The notes below the pieces were generated by a model. The model was given only the letters and a program-made list of their open reading frames with translations, ran no database searches and was not told where the DNA came from. The translations under genes and the position numbers were made by a program. 64,000 bases of DNA from contig NZ_SMFZ01000002.1 in assembly GCF_004339565.1 (NCBI RefSeq), positions 3,410,001-3,474,000 on the forward strand. The letters run 5' to 3'. Below are positions 1 through 8,458 of this stretch, one piece after another (positions within the stretch are counted from its first letter, which is position 1; the number at the start of each line of letters is the position of its first letter). This DNA is from Pseudonocardia endophytica. Its GTDB lineage: Bacteria > Actinomycetota > Actinomycetes > Mycobacteriales > Pseudonocardiaceae.

Positions 1-105
1 GACAGCAGCACGAGCAGTAGCGACCAGCAGTCCTGGACCCCGTCCGGCGCGACCGTGAGCCAGGGCTCCGACGGCGCCGGCGTCGCGACCTCCGGCGGTT
101 CGTGA
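1..105 (+). CDS. C-terminal end of an unidentified Ser/Gly-rich protein (partial)
   Basis: The frame is open from the first base to a TGA at 103-105 and gives a 34-residue tail rich in Ser, Gly and Thr (ending GVATSGGS). The stop overlaps the ATG of the ApbE gene as TGATG, so the two genes are probably translationally coupled. In related actinobacterial cassettes an FMN-binding domain protein, the substrate of ApbE, often sits here; that is inference from context, because the visible tail carries no recognisable domain. Confidence 0.6.
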   Translation, partial: DSSTSSSDQQSWTPSGATVSQGSDGAGVATSGGS

Positions 106-1037
106 TGACGCTCCTCGAGACGCTGCCGCCGGTCCCCGGCAGCACCCAATGGCCACTGTGGAGCACCACGGCGCGGATCGTCGTCGCCGACGCGGGGGAG
201 CTGGACCGCGCCCGACTGATCGTCGACGAGCACACCCGCGCCGTCGAACGCGCGTGCAGCCGGTTCACCGACTCCGAGGTCACCCGCCTCCCGGACGACG
301 GACGGCCGGTCCGGGTGAGCGCCCTGCTCGGGAACCTCGTCACCGAGGCGCTGCGGGCCGCGGAGCGGACCGGCGGCGACGTCGACCCCACGCTCGGGCG
401 CCCGCTGTCCGCGCTCGGCTACGACCGCGACTTCACGCTCGTTCCGCGCGTCGCCGGCCGGCTGACCGGCCCGCCGCCGGAGCCGGTGCCGGGATGGCGA
501 CGGATCCGCGTCGAGCCGGACGGCCCGGACGCCGCGTGGCTGACCGTCCCGCCCGGTGTCCTGCTGGACCTCGGGGCCACCGCGAAGGCCTGGTGCGCGG
601 ACCGCTGCGCCGCCGACGTCGCCGGGATCTGCGGCACCGGTGTGCTCGTCGCGCTGGGTGGTGACGTCGCGACCGCGGGCCGCAGCGCCGGCGGCGGCTG
701 GGACGTGCTCGTCCAGGACGGTCCGGATGCCCCCGGAACGACGGTGCGGATCGCCGACGGGGACGCCGTCGCCACGTCGTCGACGACGAGCCGCCGGTGG
801 ACCCGCGGTCGCCAGGTCCTGCACCACGTGCTCGACCCGCGCCGCGGAACTCCCGCCGATCCGGTGTGGGACACAGTGACCGTCGCCGCCCGGACGTGTG
901 TGGAGGCGAACACGCTCAGCACCGCCGCGATCGTCCGCGGTCTGGAAGCGGTGCCGTGGCTGCGCGAGCTGGGCGTGCCGGCGCGGCTGGTGAGCCGGTC
1001 CGGGCGAATCGTCACGGCCGGGAGCTGGCCGGCATGA
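105..1037 (+). CDS. apbE: FAD:protein FMN transferase (ApbE family)
   Basis: ApbE enzymes move the FMN half of FAD onto a Ser/Thr of a target flavoprotein. The family blocks are in order: a LLDLGATAKAW segment (usual form DLGGxAKG), VALGGDVATAG, AVATSS, HHVLDPRRG and the C-terminal EANTLSTAA. The Asp usual in the last block (ADALST), a metal ligand in characterised enzymes, is Asn here; my recollection is that actinobacterial members of such cassettes often have this form, so it need not mean loss of activity. The ATG at 105 overlaps the upstream stop, with a GTG one codon earlier as the alternative. About 310 residues is normal for the family. No signal peptide is visible, so it may act in the cytoplasm. 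The downstream gene overlaps its stop (ATGA). Confidence 0.88.
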   Translation: MTLLETLPPVPGSTQWPLWSTTARIVVADAGELDRARLIVDEHTRAVERACSRFTDSEVTRLPDDGRPVRVSALLGNLVTEALRAAERTGGDVDPTLGRPLSALGYDRDFTLVPRVAGRLTGPPPEPVPGWRRIRVEPDGPDAAWLTVPPGVLLDLGATAKAWCADRCAADVAGICGTGVLVALGGDVATAGRSAGGGWDVLVQDGPDAPGTTVRIADGDAVATSSTTSRRWTRGRQVLHHVLDPRRGTPADPVWDTVTVAARTCVEANTLSTAAIVRGLEAVPWLRELGVPARLVSRSGRIVTAGSWPA

Positions 1038-1720
1038 CCGACGCGCTCTGGTACCTCGGTCGCGGGTCCGGCGTCGTGTCGCTGGTGCTGCTGACAGTGG
1101 TTGTCGTGCTCGGGATCGCCGGACGGTCCGGGCGCAGCATCGCCGGCCTGCCGCGGTTCGCCGTCGCCGCCGTGCACCGCGCGGCGAGCCTGCTCTCGGT
1201 CGTGTTCCTGGCGATACACGTGCTGACCCTCCTGTTCGACCCGTACGCGCAGCTCGACGTCCTGGCCCTCGTCGTGCCGTTCACGGCAGAGGCCCAGCCG
1301 TTCTGGTACGGCCTGGGGGCGGTCGCGTTCGACCTGGTCGCGGCGCTCGTTGTGACGAGCCTGCTGCGGCACCGGATCCCGCCCGGGATCTGGAAGCGGC
1401 TCCATCTGACGGCCTACCTGGCCTGGCCGGTCGCGCTCGCACACGGCCTCGGCTCGGGCACCGACGCCGGCTCGGCCTGGATGCCGGTCCTGACCGGCCT
1501 GTGTGTCGCGGCCGTCGCCGGCGCGGTCGCGTGGCGGTTCTCCCCGCGCTTCGCCGAGTCGGGCTCGGTCGCCGAGCGCCGCGCCGGCGCCCTGCCACCC
1601 GACCTCGCAGGATCAGGACCGACCCCGCAGGCCGCGCATGTCCTGCGCGGTCGGGAGAACCCCTGCGACGTCGGGCCCGGCGCCCGGCGCACGACCACCG
1701 CGGAAAGGGCAGCCCGATGA
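1034..1720 (+). CDS. Ferric-reductase-like transmembrane haem protein
   Basis: A 228-residue membrane protein with about five or six hydrophobic segments (residues about 10-32, 50-72, 90-115, 130-150 and 160-180) and His residues in the pattern of the ferric reductase-like transmembrane domain (VHR and IHVLT in the early helices, LHLTAYL and LAHGLG later), which would carry b-type haem. The last 50 residues are hydrophilic and probably cytoplasmic. There is no FAD/NAD-binding domain in the same chain, unlike full ferric reductases or NADPH oxidases, so electrons must come from another protein; the NuoF-like protein and ferredoxin encoded next are the obvious source. The ATG at 1034 overlaps the ApbE stop (ATGA), and its own stop overlaps the next ATG. 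Confidence 0.78.
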   Translation: MTDALWYLGRGSGVVSLVLLTVVVVLGIAGRSGRSIAGLPRFAVAAVHRAASLLSVVFLAIHVLTLLFDPYAQLDVLALVVPFTAEAQPFWYGLGAVAFDLVAALVVTSLLRHRIPPGIWKRLHLTAYLAWPVALAHGLGSGTDAGSAWMPVLTGLCVAAVAGAVAWRFSPRFAESGSVAERRAGALPPDLAGSGPTPQAAHVLRGRENPCDVGPGARRTTTAERAAR

Positions 1721-2979
1721 CCGCCACGCTCGATCCCGTCGCGACCGGCGGACTGCTCGCGGCCGGGGCTCCGGACCTCGCGGGCCACCGGCGCCGGCAC
1801 GGCCCGCTCGGTCCCCTGCGCCCGGACGTACTCCGTACCGAGCTCCGACGGTCCGGGCTCACCGGCCGTGGAGGCGCGGGATTCCCGTTGTGGCGCAAGC
1901 TCGACGCGCTCGCGGCCCGGCCGGGCGGCGTGGTCGTCGCGAACGCGGCGGAGGGCGAGCCGGCCAGTGCCAAGGACCGCACGCTGCTGCACGCGGCCCC
2001 GCACCTCGTGCTGGACGGCCTCCAGATCGCGGCCGCCGCGGCGCGGGCGACCAGCGCCGTCGTCTACGTGACGGCGGAGGCCGTCGACCTCGTCCGTGCC
2101 GCCGGAGCGGCCCGGTTCCACGACGACCCGGTCCCGGTGCGCGTCGTCGACGCTCCGGACGGGTTCCTCTCCGGCGAGGAGACGGCCGCCGTGAACGCCA
2201 TCGACGGACGACCGGGCCTGCCCGGCGACAAGGCCCGGCGGGTCGTCGAGGTCGGCGTCGGTGGGCGACCGACGGCCGTGGCGAACATCGAGACGCTCGC
2301 GCACGCCGCACTCGTCGGCCGGTACGGCGCGGACGCGTTCCGTGCTGCCGGTACGCCGGACGAGCCGGGAACGATGCTGGTCACGGCCACCGTCGAGGGA
2401 CGGCAGCTGGTACGGGAGGTCCCACTCGGCGTGCCGCTGCCGGTCGCGCTGGGTGCCGACGTCACCGGACCGGTGCTGGTCGGCGGCTTCCACGGAGCCT
2501 GGCTCGCCGGTCCCGAGGCGGCCGGTGCCCGGCTGTCCCGCGCCGGGCTCGCCCCGTACGGCGCGACCCCGGGTGCCGGCGTGCTGATCGCACTCGCCCC
2601 CGGCGCCTGCGGCCTCGCCGAGACGGCGCACATCGTCGGATACCTGTCGGGGGCGTCCGCGCGGCAGTGCGGCCCGTGCCGCAACGGCCTGCCCGTGATG
2701 GCCGCGACGCTGCACCGCCTGGCCGCGGGGGAGCGGGACGCGAGCCTGCCCGGGGAGGTCCGCCGCCTGGGCGCGTTGGTGACCGGGCGCGGCGCCTGCC
2801 ACCACCCGGACGGCACCGCACGCCTGGCCGCGTCGGCGCTGCGGGTGTTCGCCGACGACGTCGAGGCCCATCTGTCGGGCCACTGCCGCGCCGGAGGTGG
2901 GCGGCGACCAGGCGGCGCTCGGGAGCGCGACGACGGAGCGCCATCGGAGGCACCCACGAGCATCGGAGGCACCCCGTGA
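1717..2979 (+). CDS. NuoF-like NADH dehydrogenase flavin/Fe-S subunit
   Basis: This 420-residue protein carries the FMN/NADH-binding blocks of complex I NuoF: RGGAGFPLWRKL near residue 50, NAAEGEPASAKDR near 70, and FLSGEETAAVNAIDG near 150. Its C-terminal cluster motif is ARQCGPCRNG plus a later GACHHPDG. NuoF uses C-x2-C-x2-C...C; here the first Cys is Ala, leaving three Cys, so the cluster may be [3Fe-4S] or use another ligand. It is soluble, with a Gly/Arg-rich tail of about 40 residues. Start and stop both overlap neighbours (ATGA, GTGA). I infer that it oxidises NAD(P)H and passes electrons to the small ferredoxin and the haem membrane protein; the substrate is not proven. Confidence 0.8.
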   Translation: MTATLDPVATGGLLAAGAPDLAGHRRRHGPLGPLRPDVLRTELRRSGLTGRGGAGFPLWRKLDALAARPGGVVVANAAEGEPASAKDRTLLHAAPHLVLDGLQIAAAAARATSAVVYVTAEAVDLVRAAGAARFHDDPVPVRVVDAPDGFLSGEETAAVNAIDGRPGLPGDKARRVVEVGVGGRPTAVANIETLAHAALVGRYGADAFRAAGTPDEPGTMLVTATVEGRQLVREVPLGVPLPVALGADVTGPVLVGGFHGAWLAGPEAAGARLSRAGLAPYGATPGAGVLIALAPGACGLAETAHIVGYLSGASARQCGPCRNGLPVMAATLHRLAAGERDASLPGEVRRLGALVTGRGACHHPDGTARLAASALRVFADDVEAHLSGHCRAGGGRRPGGARERDDGAPSEAPTSIGGTP

Positions 2980-3242
2980 GCACCGACCGACTCCACGTCG
3001 ACTGGACGCGCTGCGACGGTCGCGGGCTGTGCACCGAGCTCCTCCCCGAGCTCCTCGACCGCGACGAGTGGGGCTACCCGGTCGTCCGCGACCCGCACGT
3101 CCCGCGTGCCCTGCGGCGGGACGCGCGCGACGCCGTACGCGCCTGCCCGCTACGGGCCCTGCGACTGGTGACGGCGTCGGATCCGTCACAGCCGGTGCGC
3201 GTCGCGCCACACAGTCCTGCCGGTTCCCGGGCCGCTCACTAG
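2976..3242 (+). CDS. Small ferredoxin, [3Fe-4S]/[4Fe-4S] type
   Basis: An 88-residue protein with the single-cluster ferredoxin pattern: CDGRGLC near residues 13-19 and ACPLRAL near 55-61, giving three Cys as in [3Fe-4S] ferredoxins of actinobacteria (C-x5-C...CP). The GTG start overlaps the NuoF-like stop by four bases. It is the last gene of the cassette, and about 80 bases separate it from mutA. It likely carries electrons from the NuoF-like protein to the membrane haem protein. The last 25 residues (Ser/Pro/Ala-rich) lie outside the ferredoxin fold. Confidence 0.78.
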   Translation: MSTDRLHVDWTRCDGRGLCTELLPELLDRDEWGYPVVRDPHVPRALRRDARDAVRACPLRALRLVTASDPSQPVRVAPHSPAGSRAAH

Positions 3243-3322
3243 ACTCCCCGGCACCTTCCGGACGCGGTCGTCCCCGCCGTCCGGCGTGTCGGTGCGGCCG
3301 TCCGGGCCGGTGAGGAGTGGTG

Positions 3323-5191
3323 ATGGCAGCGACCCGGTCCGACGACGGTCCCGACGTCCCCGACGAGGGGCCCGTCGAGCCCGACGAGCTGGTACTGGCC
3401 GGTGAGTTCGACGCCCCCACCCGCGACGCCTGGCTGGACGCCGTGGACGTGATCGTCCAGAAGAGCGGCCGCATCCGCGAGGACGCGCTGCTCGGTGCCG
3501 GCTACACGAAGCTGTCCCGCACCAGCCCGGACGGCATCACCGTCGCGCCGCTGTACGCCGCCGAGGACGTCGAGGGGCTTCCGGAGGCGGGCGTCCCGGG
3601 TTCGTGGCCGTTCACCAGGGGATCGCACGCCGCCGGGAACGTGCCGGACGGCTGGGACACGCGCCAGCGCCACGTCGGCGTCGACCCGGAGGCGGTGCTC
3701 GCTGACCTGGAGGGCGGCGTCACCTCGATCTGGCTGACCGGTGTCTCCGCCGCGGACCTGCCCAAGGCACTGGACGGCGTCGACCTGAGCCTGGCGCCGG
3801 TCGTGGTCGAGGGCGGGCCGGACGTCGCCGAGGCGTACCTGGAACTCGGCGCCTCCCACGGCGCGGACCTCCTCGGCACGCTCGGCCTGGATCCGATCGG
3901 CGACCGCGCCCGCACCGGCGACGGCCAGGACGTCGCCTCGGTCACCGCGCTGGCGACGCGTGCGTCCGAGAACCACCCGCAGGTCAGGGCCATCGTCGTG
4001 GACGCAACGCCGATCCGCGAGGCCGGTGGCTCCGACGCCCAGCAGCTCGGCTTCTCGCTGTCCGCCGGCGTCGCCTACCTGCGCGCTCTCGTCGACGCCG
4101 GACTGGACGTCGCGACGGCCGCGAACCAGCTGGAGTTCCGCTACGCCGCGACCCCTGAGCAGTTCCCGACGATCGCGACGCTGCGCGCCGGACGCCGGCT
4201 CTGGGCCCGTGTGCTGGAGGCGTCCGGCGAGACCGGAGTGCCGCAGATCCAGCACGCCGTCGTGTCCGACGCGCTGTTCACCCGGCGCGACCCGTGGGTG
4301 AACATGTTGCGCGGCACGGTCGCCGGGTTCGCCGCGGGCGTCGGTGGCGCGGACGCCGTCACGGTCCCGCCGTTCGACACCGCGCTCGGCAGGCCACAGG
4401 CGTTCTCCCGGCGGATCGCGCGCAACACGCAGCGGCTGCTCGTCGAGGAGTCGCACCTGGGCCGCGTGATCGACCCGGCGGGCGGGTCCTGGTACGTCGA
4501 GCACCTCACCGACGACCTCGCCACGGCCGCATGGGCCTACTTCCAGCAGCTGGAGGGCGAGGGCGGCGCCGTCGCCGCGCTGGACTCCGGGCTCGTCGCG
4601 CGCACGGTCGGCGAGGTGCGGGCCGGGCGGGAGCAGGCCGTCGCGACCCGCAAGGCGCCGCTGACCGGCGTCAGCGAGTTCCCGGACCTCGACGAGCAGC
4701 CGGTCGAGCGCGAGCCGATGGAGACCGTCGAACGCGGCGGGCTGCCGCTGTACCGGCCGGCCGAGGCGTACGAGACCTACCGGGACCGCTCGGACGCGAT
4801 CCTCGCCGACTCCGGCGCCAGGCCGTCGGCGTTCCTGGCCACGCTCGGCCCGCTCGCCACCTACACCGCGCGCGCCGGGTTCACCCGCAACCTGCTGCAG
4901 GCGGGCGGGATCGCCGCACCGGAGGCGGGCCCGACCGAGTCCGCCGACGACGTCGTCGCGGCGTTCCGGAAGGAGAGCACGCCGGTCGCGGTGCTCTGTT
5001 CCTCGGACAAGGTCTACGACGAGCGCGCCGCCGAGACCGCCTCGGTGCTGCGGGAGGCGGGCGCGCAGCGGATCCTGCTGGCGGGCCGCCCACCCGAGGA
5101 CGTACCGGGCGTGGACGGCTACCTCTACGCCGGCTGCGACGCGCTGGCCGTCATCGACGACGTGTACTCGGCCCTGGAGGCGGACAAGTGA
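3323..5191 (+). CDS. mutA: Methylmalonyl-CoA mutase small subunit
   Basis: The 622-residue small (non-catalytic) subunit of the heterodimeric B12-dependent mutase that interconverts (R)-methylmalonyl-CoA and succinyl-CoA. The N-terminal TIM-barrel region is recognisable from KLSRTSPDGITVAPLY, the NMLRGTVAGFAAGVGGAD segment and RIARNTQRLLVEESHLG. The C-terminal B12-like fold is present but lacks the DxHxxG cobalt-ligand motif, as expected for this subunit. ATG 3323 is chosen because GAGGAG lies 5 bases upstream; GTG codons at 3317 and 3320 are alternatives. The stop overlaps the mutB GTG. It functions with mutB and meaB in propionyl-CoA, odd-chain and branched-chain degradation. Confidence 0.93.
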   Translation: MAATRSDDGPDVPDEGPVEPDELVLAGEFDAPTRDAWLDAVDVIVQKSGRIREDALLGAGYTKLSRTSPDGITVAPLYAAEDVEGLPEAGVPGSWPFTRGSHAAGNVPDGWDTRQRHVGVDPEAVLADLEGGVTSIWLTGVSAADLPKALDGVDLSLAPVVVEGGPDVAEAYLELGASHGADLLGTLGLDPIGDRARTGDGQDVASVTALATRASENHPQVRAIVVDATPIREAGGSDAQQLGFSLSAGVAYLRALVDAGLDVATAANQLEFRYAATPEQFPTIATLRAGRRLWARVLEASGETGVPQIQHAVVSDALFTRRDPWVNMLRGTVAGFAAGVGGADAVTVPPFDTALGRPQAFSRRIARNTQRLLVEESHLGRVIDPAGGSWYVEHLTDDLATAAWAYFQQLEGEGGAVAALDSGLVARTVGEVRAGREQAVATRKAPLTGVSEFPDLDEQPVEREPMETVERGGLPLYRPAEAYETYRDRSDAILADSGARPSAFLATLGPLATYTARAGFTRNLLQAGGIAAPEAGPTESADDVVAAFRKESTPVAVLCSSDKVYDERAAETASVLREAGAQRILLAGRPPEDVPGVDGYLYAGCDALAVIDDVYSALEADK

Positions 5192-7401
5192 CCATTCCCG
5201 ACTTCACCGGTGTCGACCTGACCTCGAGCACGACGCCGTCCCGCGACTGGACCCCCGACCCGGCCCCGACGCCGTGGGAGGCGCCGGAGGGCATCGACGT
5301 CAAGCCGCTCTACACCGCGGCGGACACGGCCGAGCTGGACTTCCTGCACACCTACCCGGGCATCACCCCGTACCTGCGCGGCCCGTACGCCACCATGTAC
5401 GCGAGCCAGCCGTGGACGGTGCGCCAGTACGCCGGGTTCTCGACGGCGGCCGAGTCGAACGCGTTCTACCGGCGCAACCTCGCGGCCGGCCAGAAGGGCC
5501 TCTCGATCGCGTTCGACCTGGCCACGCACCGCGGCTACGACTCCGACCACCCGCGCGTCGGCGGCGACGTCGGCATGGCGGGCGTCGCGATCGACTCCAT
5601 GCTGGACATGCGCCAGCTGTTCGACGGCATCCCGCTGGACAGGATGTCCGTGTCGATGACCATGAACGGCGCCGTGCTGCCGGTGCTCGCGCTCTACATC
5701 GTCGCGGCCGAGGAGCAGGGGGTGACGCCGGACAAGCTCACGGGGACGATCCAGAACGACATCCTCAAGGAGTTCATGGTCCGCAACACCTACATCTACC
5801 CGCCGCAGCCGTCGATGCAGATCATCTCGGACATCTTCAGCTTCACCAGCCGGGAGATGCCGAAGTTCAACTCGATCTCCATCTCCGGGTACCACATCCA
5901 GGAGGCGGGGGCGACCAACGACCTGGAGCTCGCCTACACGCTCGCCGACGGCGTCGAGTACCTGCGGGCCGGAGTCGACGCCGGCCTGGGCATCGACAGG
6001 TTCGCGCCGCGGCTGAGCTTCTTCTGGGCGATCGGCATGAACTTCTTCATGGAGGTCGCCAAGATGCGGGCCGCGCGCCTGCTCTGGTCGAAGCTGGTCA
6101 ACAGGTTCGAGCCGCAGAGCCCGAAGTCGCTGTCGCTGCGGACGCACTCACAGACGTCCGGCTGGTCGCTGACCGCGCAGGACGTCTACAACAACGTCGT
6201 CCGCACCTGCGTCGAGGCGATGGCCGCCACCCAGGGCCACACGCAGAGCCTGCACACCAACGCGCTCGACGAGGCGCTCGCCCTGCCGACCGACTTCTCC
6301 GCCCGGATCGCCCGCAACACCCAGCTGCTGCTGCAGCAGGAGTCCGGCACCACGAACGTCGTCGACCCGTGGGGCGGCAGCCACTACGTCGAGCGGCTGA
6401 CCTACGACCTCGCCCGCCGCGCATGGGCGCACATCGAGGAGGTCGAGAACGCGGGCGGCATGGCCCAGGCGATCGACGCCGGCATCCCGAAGATGCGCGT
6501 CGAGGAGGCCGCGGCCCGCACCCAGGCACGGATCGACTCCGGCCGCCAGCCGGTGATCGGCGTGAACAAGTACCGGGTCGAGGCCGACGAGGAGCTCGAC
6601 GTCCGCAAGGTCGACAACTCCCAGGTGCGCCGCGAGCAGATCGAGAAGCTGCAGCGGCTGCGCGCCGAGCGCGACGACCGCGCCGTCGACGAGTCGCTGC
6701 GCGCCCTGACCGGTGCCGCCGAGAAGATCGCCGAGGGCGCGTCCCGCGACGACGACGGCAACCTGCTCAAGCTCGCCGTCGACGCGGCCCGCAACAGCGC
6801 CAGCGTCGGCGAGATCTCCGACGCACTGGAGAAGGTGTTCGGGCGCCACGCCGGTCAGATCCGCATCATCTCCGGTGTGTACTCCGAGGAGGCCGGGAAG
6901 AACCCGGCGATCGACCGCGCCCGCGAGCTCGTCTCCGAGTTCGCCGAGCACGAGGGCCGCCAGCCCCGGATCCTGGTCGCGAAGATGGGCCAGGACGGGC
7001 ACGACCGCGGCCAGAAGGTGATCTCGACGGCGTTCGCGGACATCGGCTTCGACGTCGACGTGGGCCCGCTGTTCCAGACGCCGTCCGAGGTCGCACGCCA
7101 GGCCGTCGAGTCCGACGTGCACGTGATCGGCGCCAGCTCGCTGGCCGCAGGGCACCTCACGCTGGTCCCGGAGCTGCGCAGCGAGCTCGCCGAGCTCGGC
7201 CGCGAGGACATCATGGTCGTGGTCGGCGGCGTGATCCCGCCGAAGGACGTGCCGGAGCTGCTGGAAATGGGCGCCGCGGCCGTGTTCGGGCCGGGTACGG
7301 TGATCGCCGAGGCGGCCGTCGACCTGCTGGAGAAGCTGGCGGCGGAGCTCGGTCACGGCGATGCCGGTCAGCCGGAGGCCGGGAGCGTGTACGCCGACTG
7401 A
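5188..7401 (+). CDS. mutB: Methylmalonyl-CoA mutase large (catalytic) subunit
   Basis: The catalytic subunit, 737 residues, near full identity in motif with actinobacterial MutB. The TIM barrel holds PWTVRQYAGFSTAAESN, FDLATHRGYDSD and RTHSQTSGWSL. The cobalamin domain carries DGHDRG at residues 603-608, with His605 as the lower cobalt ligand. GTG 5188 overlaps the mutA stop (GTGA) and the stop overlaps the meaB ATG (TGATG), so the three genes form one operon. No epimerase or propionyl-CoA carboxylase gene is in the window. Confidence 0.96.
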   Translation: MTIPDFTGVDLTSSTTPSRDWTPDPAPTPWEAPEGIDVKPLYTAADTAELDFLHTYPGITPYLRGPYATMYASQPWTVRQYAGFSTAAESNAFYRRNLAAGQKGLSIAFDLATHRGYDSDHPRVGGDVGMAGVAIDSMLDMRQLFDGIPLDRMSVSMTMNGAVLPVLALYIVAAEEQGVTPDKLTGTIQNDILKEFMVRNTYIYPPQPSMQIISDIFSFTSREMPKFNSISISGYHIQEAGATNDLELAYTLADGVEYLRAGVDAGLGIDRFAPRLSFFWAIGMNFFMEVAKMRAARLLWSKLVNRFEPQSPKSLSLRTHSQTSGWSLTAQDVYNNVVRTCVEAMAATQGHTQSLHTNALDEALALPTDFSARIARNTQLLLQQESGTTNVVDPWGGSHYVERLTYDLARRAWAHIEEVENAGGMAQAIDAGIPKMRVEEAAARTQARIDSGRQPVIGVNKYRVEADEELDVRKVDNSQVRREQIEKLQRLRAERDDRAVDESLRALTGAAEKIAEGASRDDDGNLLKLAVDAARNSASVGEISDALEKVFGRHAGQIRIISGVYSEEAGKNPAIDRARELVSEFAEHEGRQPRILVAKMGQDGHDRGQKVISTAFADIGFDVDVGPLFQTPSEVARQAVESDVHVIGASSLAAGHLTLVPELRSELAELGREDIMVVVGGVIPPKDVPELLEMGAAAVFGPGTVIAEAAVDLLEKLAAELGHGDAGQPEAGSVYAD

Positions 7402-8417
7402 TGGCCGCCCGCACCCCGGACGTCGCCGCCCTCGCGAAGGGGGTCCTCGACGGCAACCGCACCACGCTCGCCCGCGCGATCACGCTGATCGAGTCCAGCC
7501 GGTCCGACCACCAGCGCGCCGCCCAGGAACTCCTGCTGGAGGTCACGCCGAAGGCCGAGAGGAGCGCGGGCGGAACGACCGTCGGCGCCGGCCAGGCCGT
7601 CCGGATCGGCATCTCCGGCGTGCCCGGCGTCGGGAAGTCGACGTTCATCGAGGCGATGGGCGGGCGGCTGACCGAGAACGGGCACAAGGTCGCCGTGCTG
7701 GCCGTGGACCCGTCGTCGACGCGCACGAAGGGGTCGATCCTCGGGGACAAGACGCGGATGGCGACGCTGTCCAACGACCCGAACGCGTTCATCCGGCCCT
7801 CGCCGACGGCCGGCACGCTCGGCGGCGTCGCCCGGCGCACCCGCGAGACGATGGTGCTGATGGAGGCCGCGGGCTACGACGTCGTGCTCGTCGAGACCGT
7901 GGGCGTCGGCCAGTCCGAGATCGCGGTCGCCGGGATGGTCGACACGTTCCTGTTCCTGACGATCGCGCGCACCGGCGACTCGTTGCAGGGCATCAAGAAG
8001 GGCATCCTCGAACTCGCCGACGTCGTCGCCGTCAACAAGGCCGACGGACCGCACGAGCGTGACGCGAGGGCGGCGGCCCGCGAGCTGGCCGGCGCGCTGC
8101 ACATGATGGCCCCGGCCAGCGACAACTGGCGCCCTCCTGTGCTGTCCTGCTCCGCGCAGACCGGCATGGGCCTGGACGCGGTGTGGGAGAAGGTCCTCGC
8201 CCACCGCGAGGCGCTGGAGAAGGCGGGCGAGCTGGCCACCCGGCGCGCCGACCAGCAGATCGACTGGATGTGGTCGATGGTCCGCGACCGGATGATGGAC
8301 CGCCTGCTCACCGACCCCGGCCTCAAGGAGCGCCTGCCCGAGCTCACCCGGGAGGTGCGCACCGGAGACCTGACACCGACGCTGGCGGCGCAGACCATCC
8401 TCGACGTCCTCGGCTGA
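7401..8417 (+). CDS. meaB: Methylmalonyl-CoA mutase-associated GTPase MeaB
   Basis: A 338-residue G3E-family P-loop GTPase that guards the mutase: it gates cobalamin loading and protects the enzyme from inactivation. The Walker A motif GVPGVGKS sits at residues 73-80; VDPSSTRTKGSILGDKTRM, the ETVGVGQSE switch and the NKAD base-recognition motif follow. The length is typical. Its ATG overlaps the mutB stop by one base. It ends in front of a strong hairpin shared with the convergent transporter gene. Confidence 0.94.
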   Translation: MAARTPDVAALAKGVLDGNRTTLARAITLIESSRSDHQRAAQELLLEVTPKAERSAGGTTVGAGQAVRIGISGVPGVGKSTFIEAMGGRLTENGHKVAVLAVDPSSTRTKGSILGDKTRMATLSNDPNAFIRPSPTAGTLGGVARRTRETMVLMEAAGYDVVLVETVGVGQSEIAVAGMVDTFLFLTIARTGDSLQGIKKGILELADVVAVNKADGPHERDARAAARELAGALHMMAPASDNWRPPVLSCSAQTGMGLDAVWEKVLAHREALEKAGELATRRADQQIDWMWSMVRDRMMDRLLTDPGLKERLPELTREVRTGDLTPTLAAQTILDVLG

Positions 8418-8450
8418 CCCGGGCCCGCCCCCGTGGGGGACGGACCCGGG
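8418..8450. terminator. Hairpin between convergent meaB and MHS transporter genes
   Basis: The left arm 8418-8432 begins CCCGGG and ends CCCCC; the right arm 8435-8450 begins GGGGG and ends CCCGGG. They pair over 14 bp with one bulge and one mismatch around a two-base GT loop. It starts directly after the meaB stop and lies 8 bases from the transporter stop on the other strand, so it can end transcription in both directions. No U-tract follows, as is common in GC-rich actinobacteria. Confidence 0.7.
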
Positions 8451-8458
8451 CCGCCGCG

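Noticed and set aside
5274..8417. Very long plus-strand frame overlapping mutB
   Set aside because: Its first part is a shifted frame of mutB rich in Arg and Gly; only its end is meaB, which has its own ATG at 7401.
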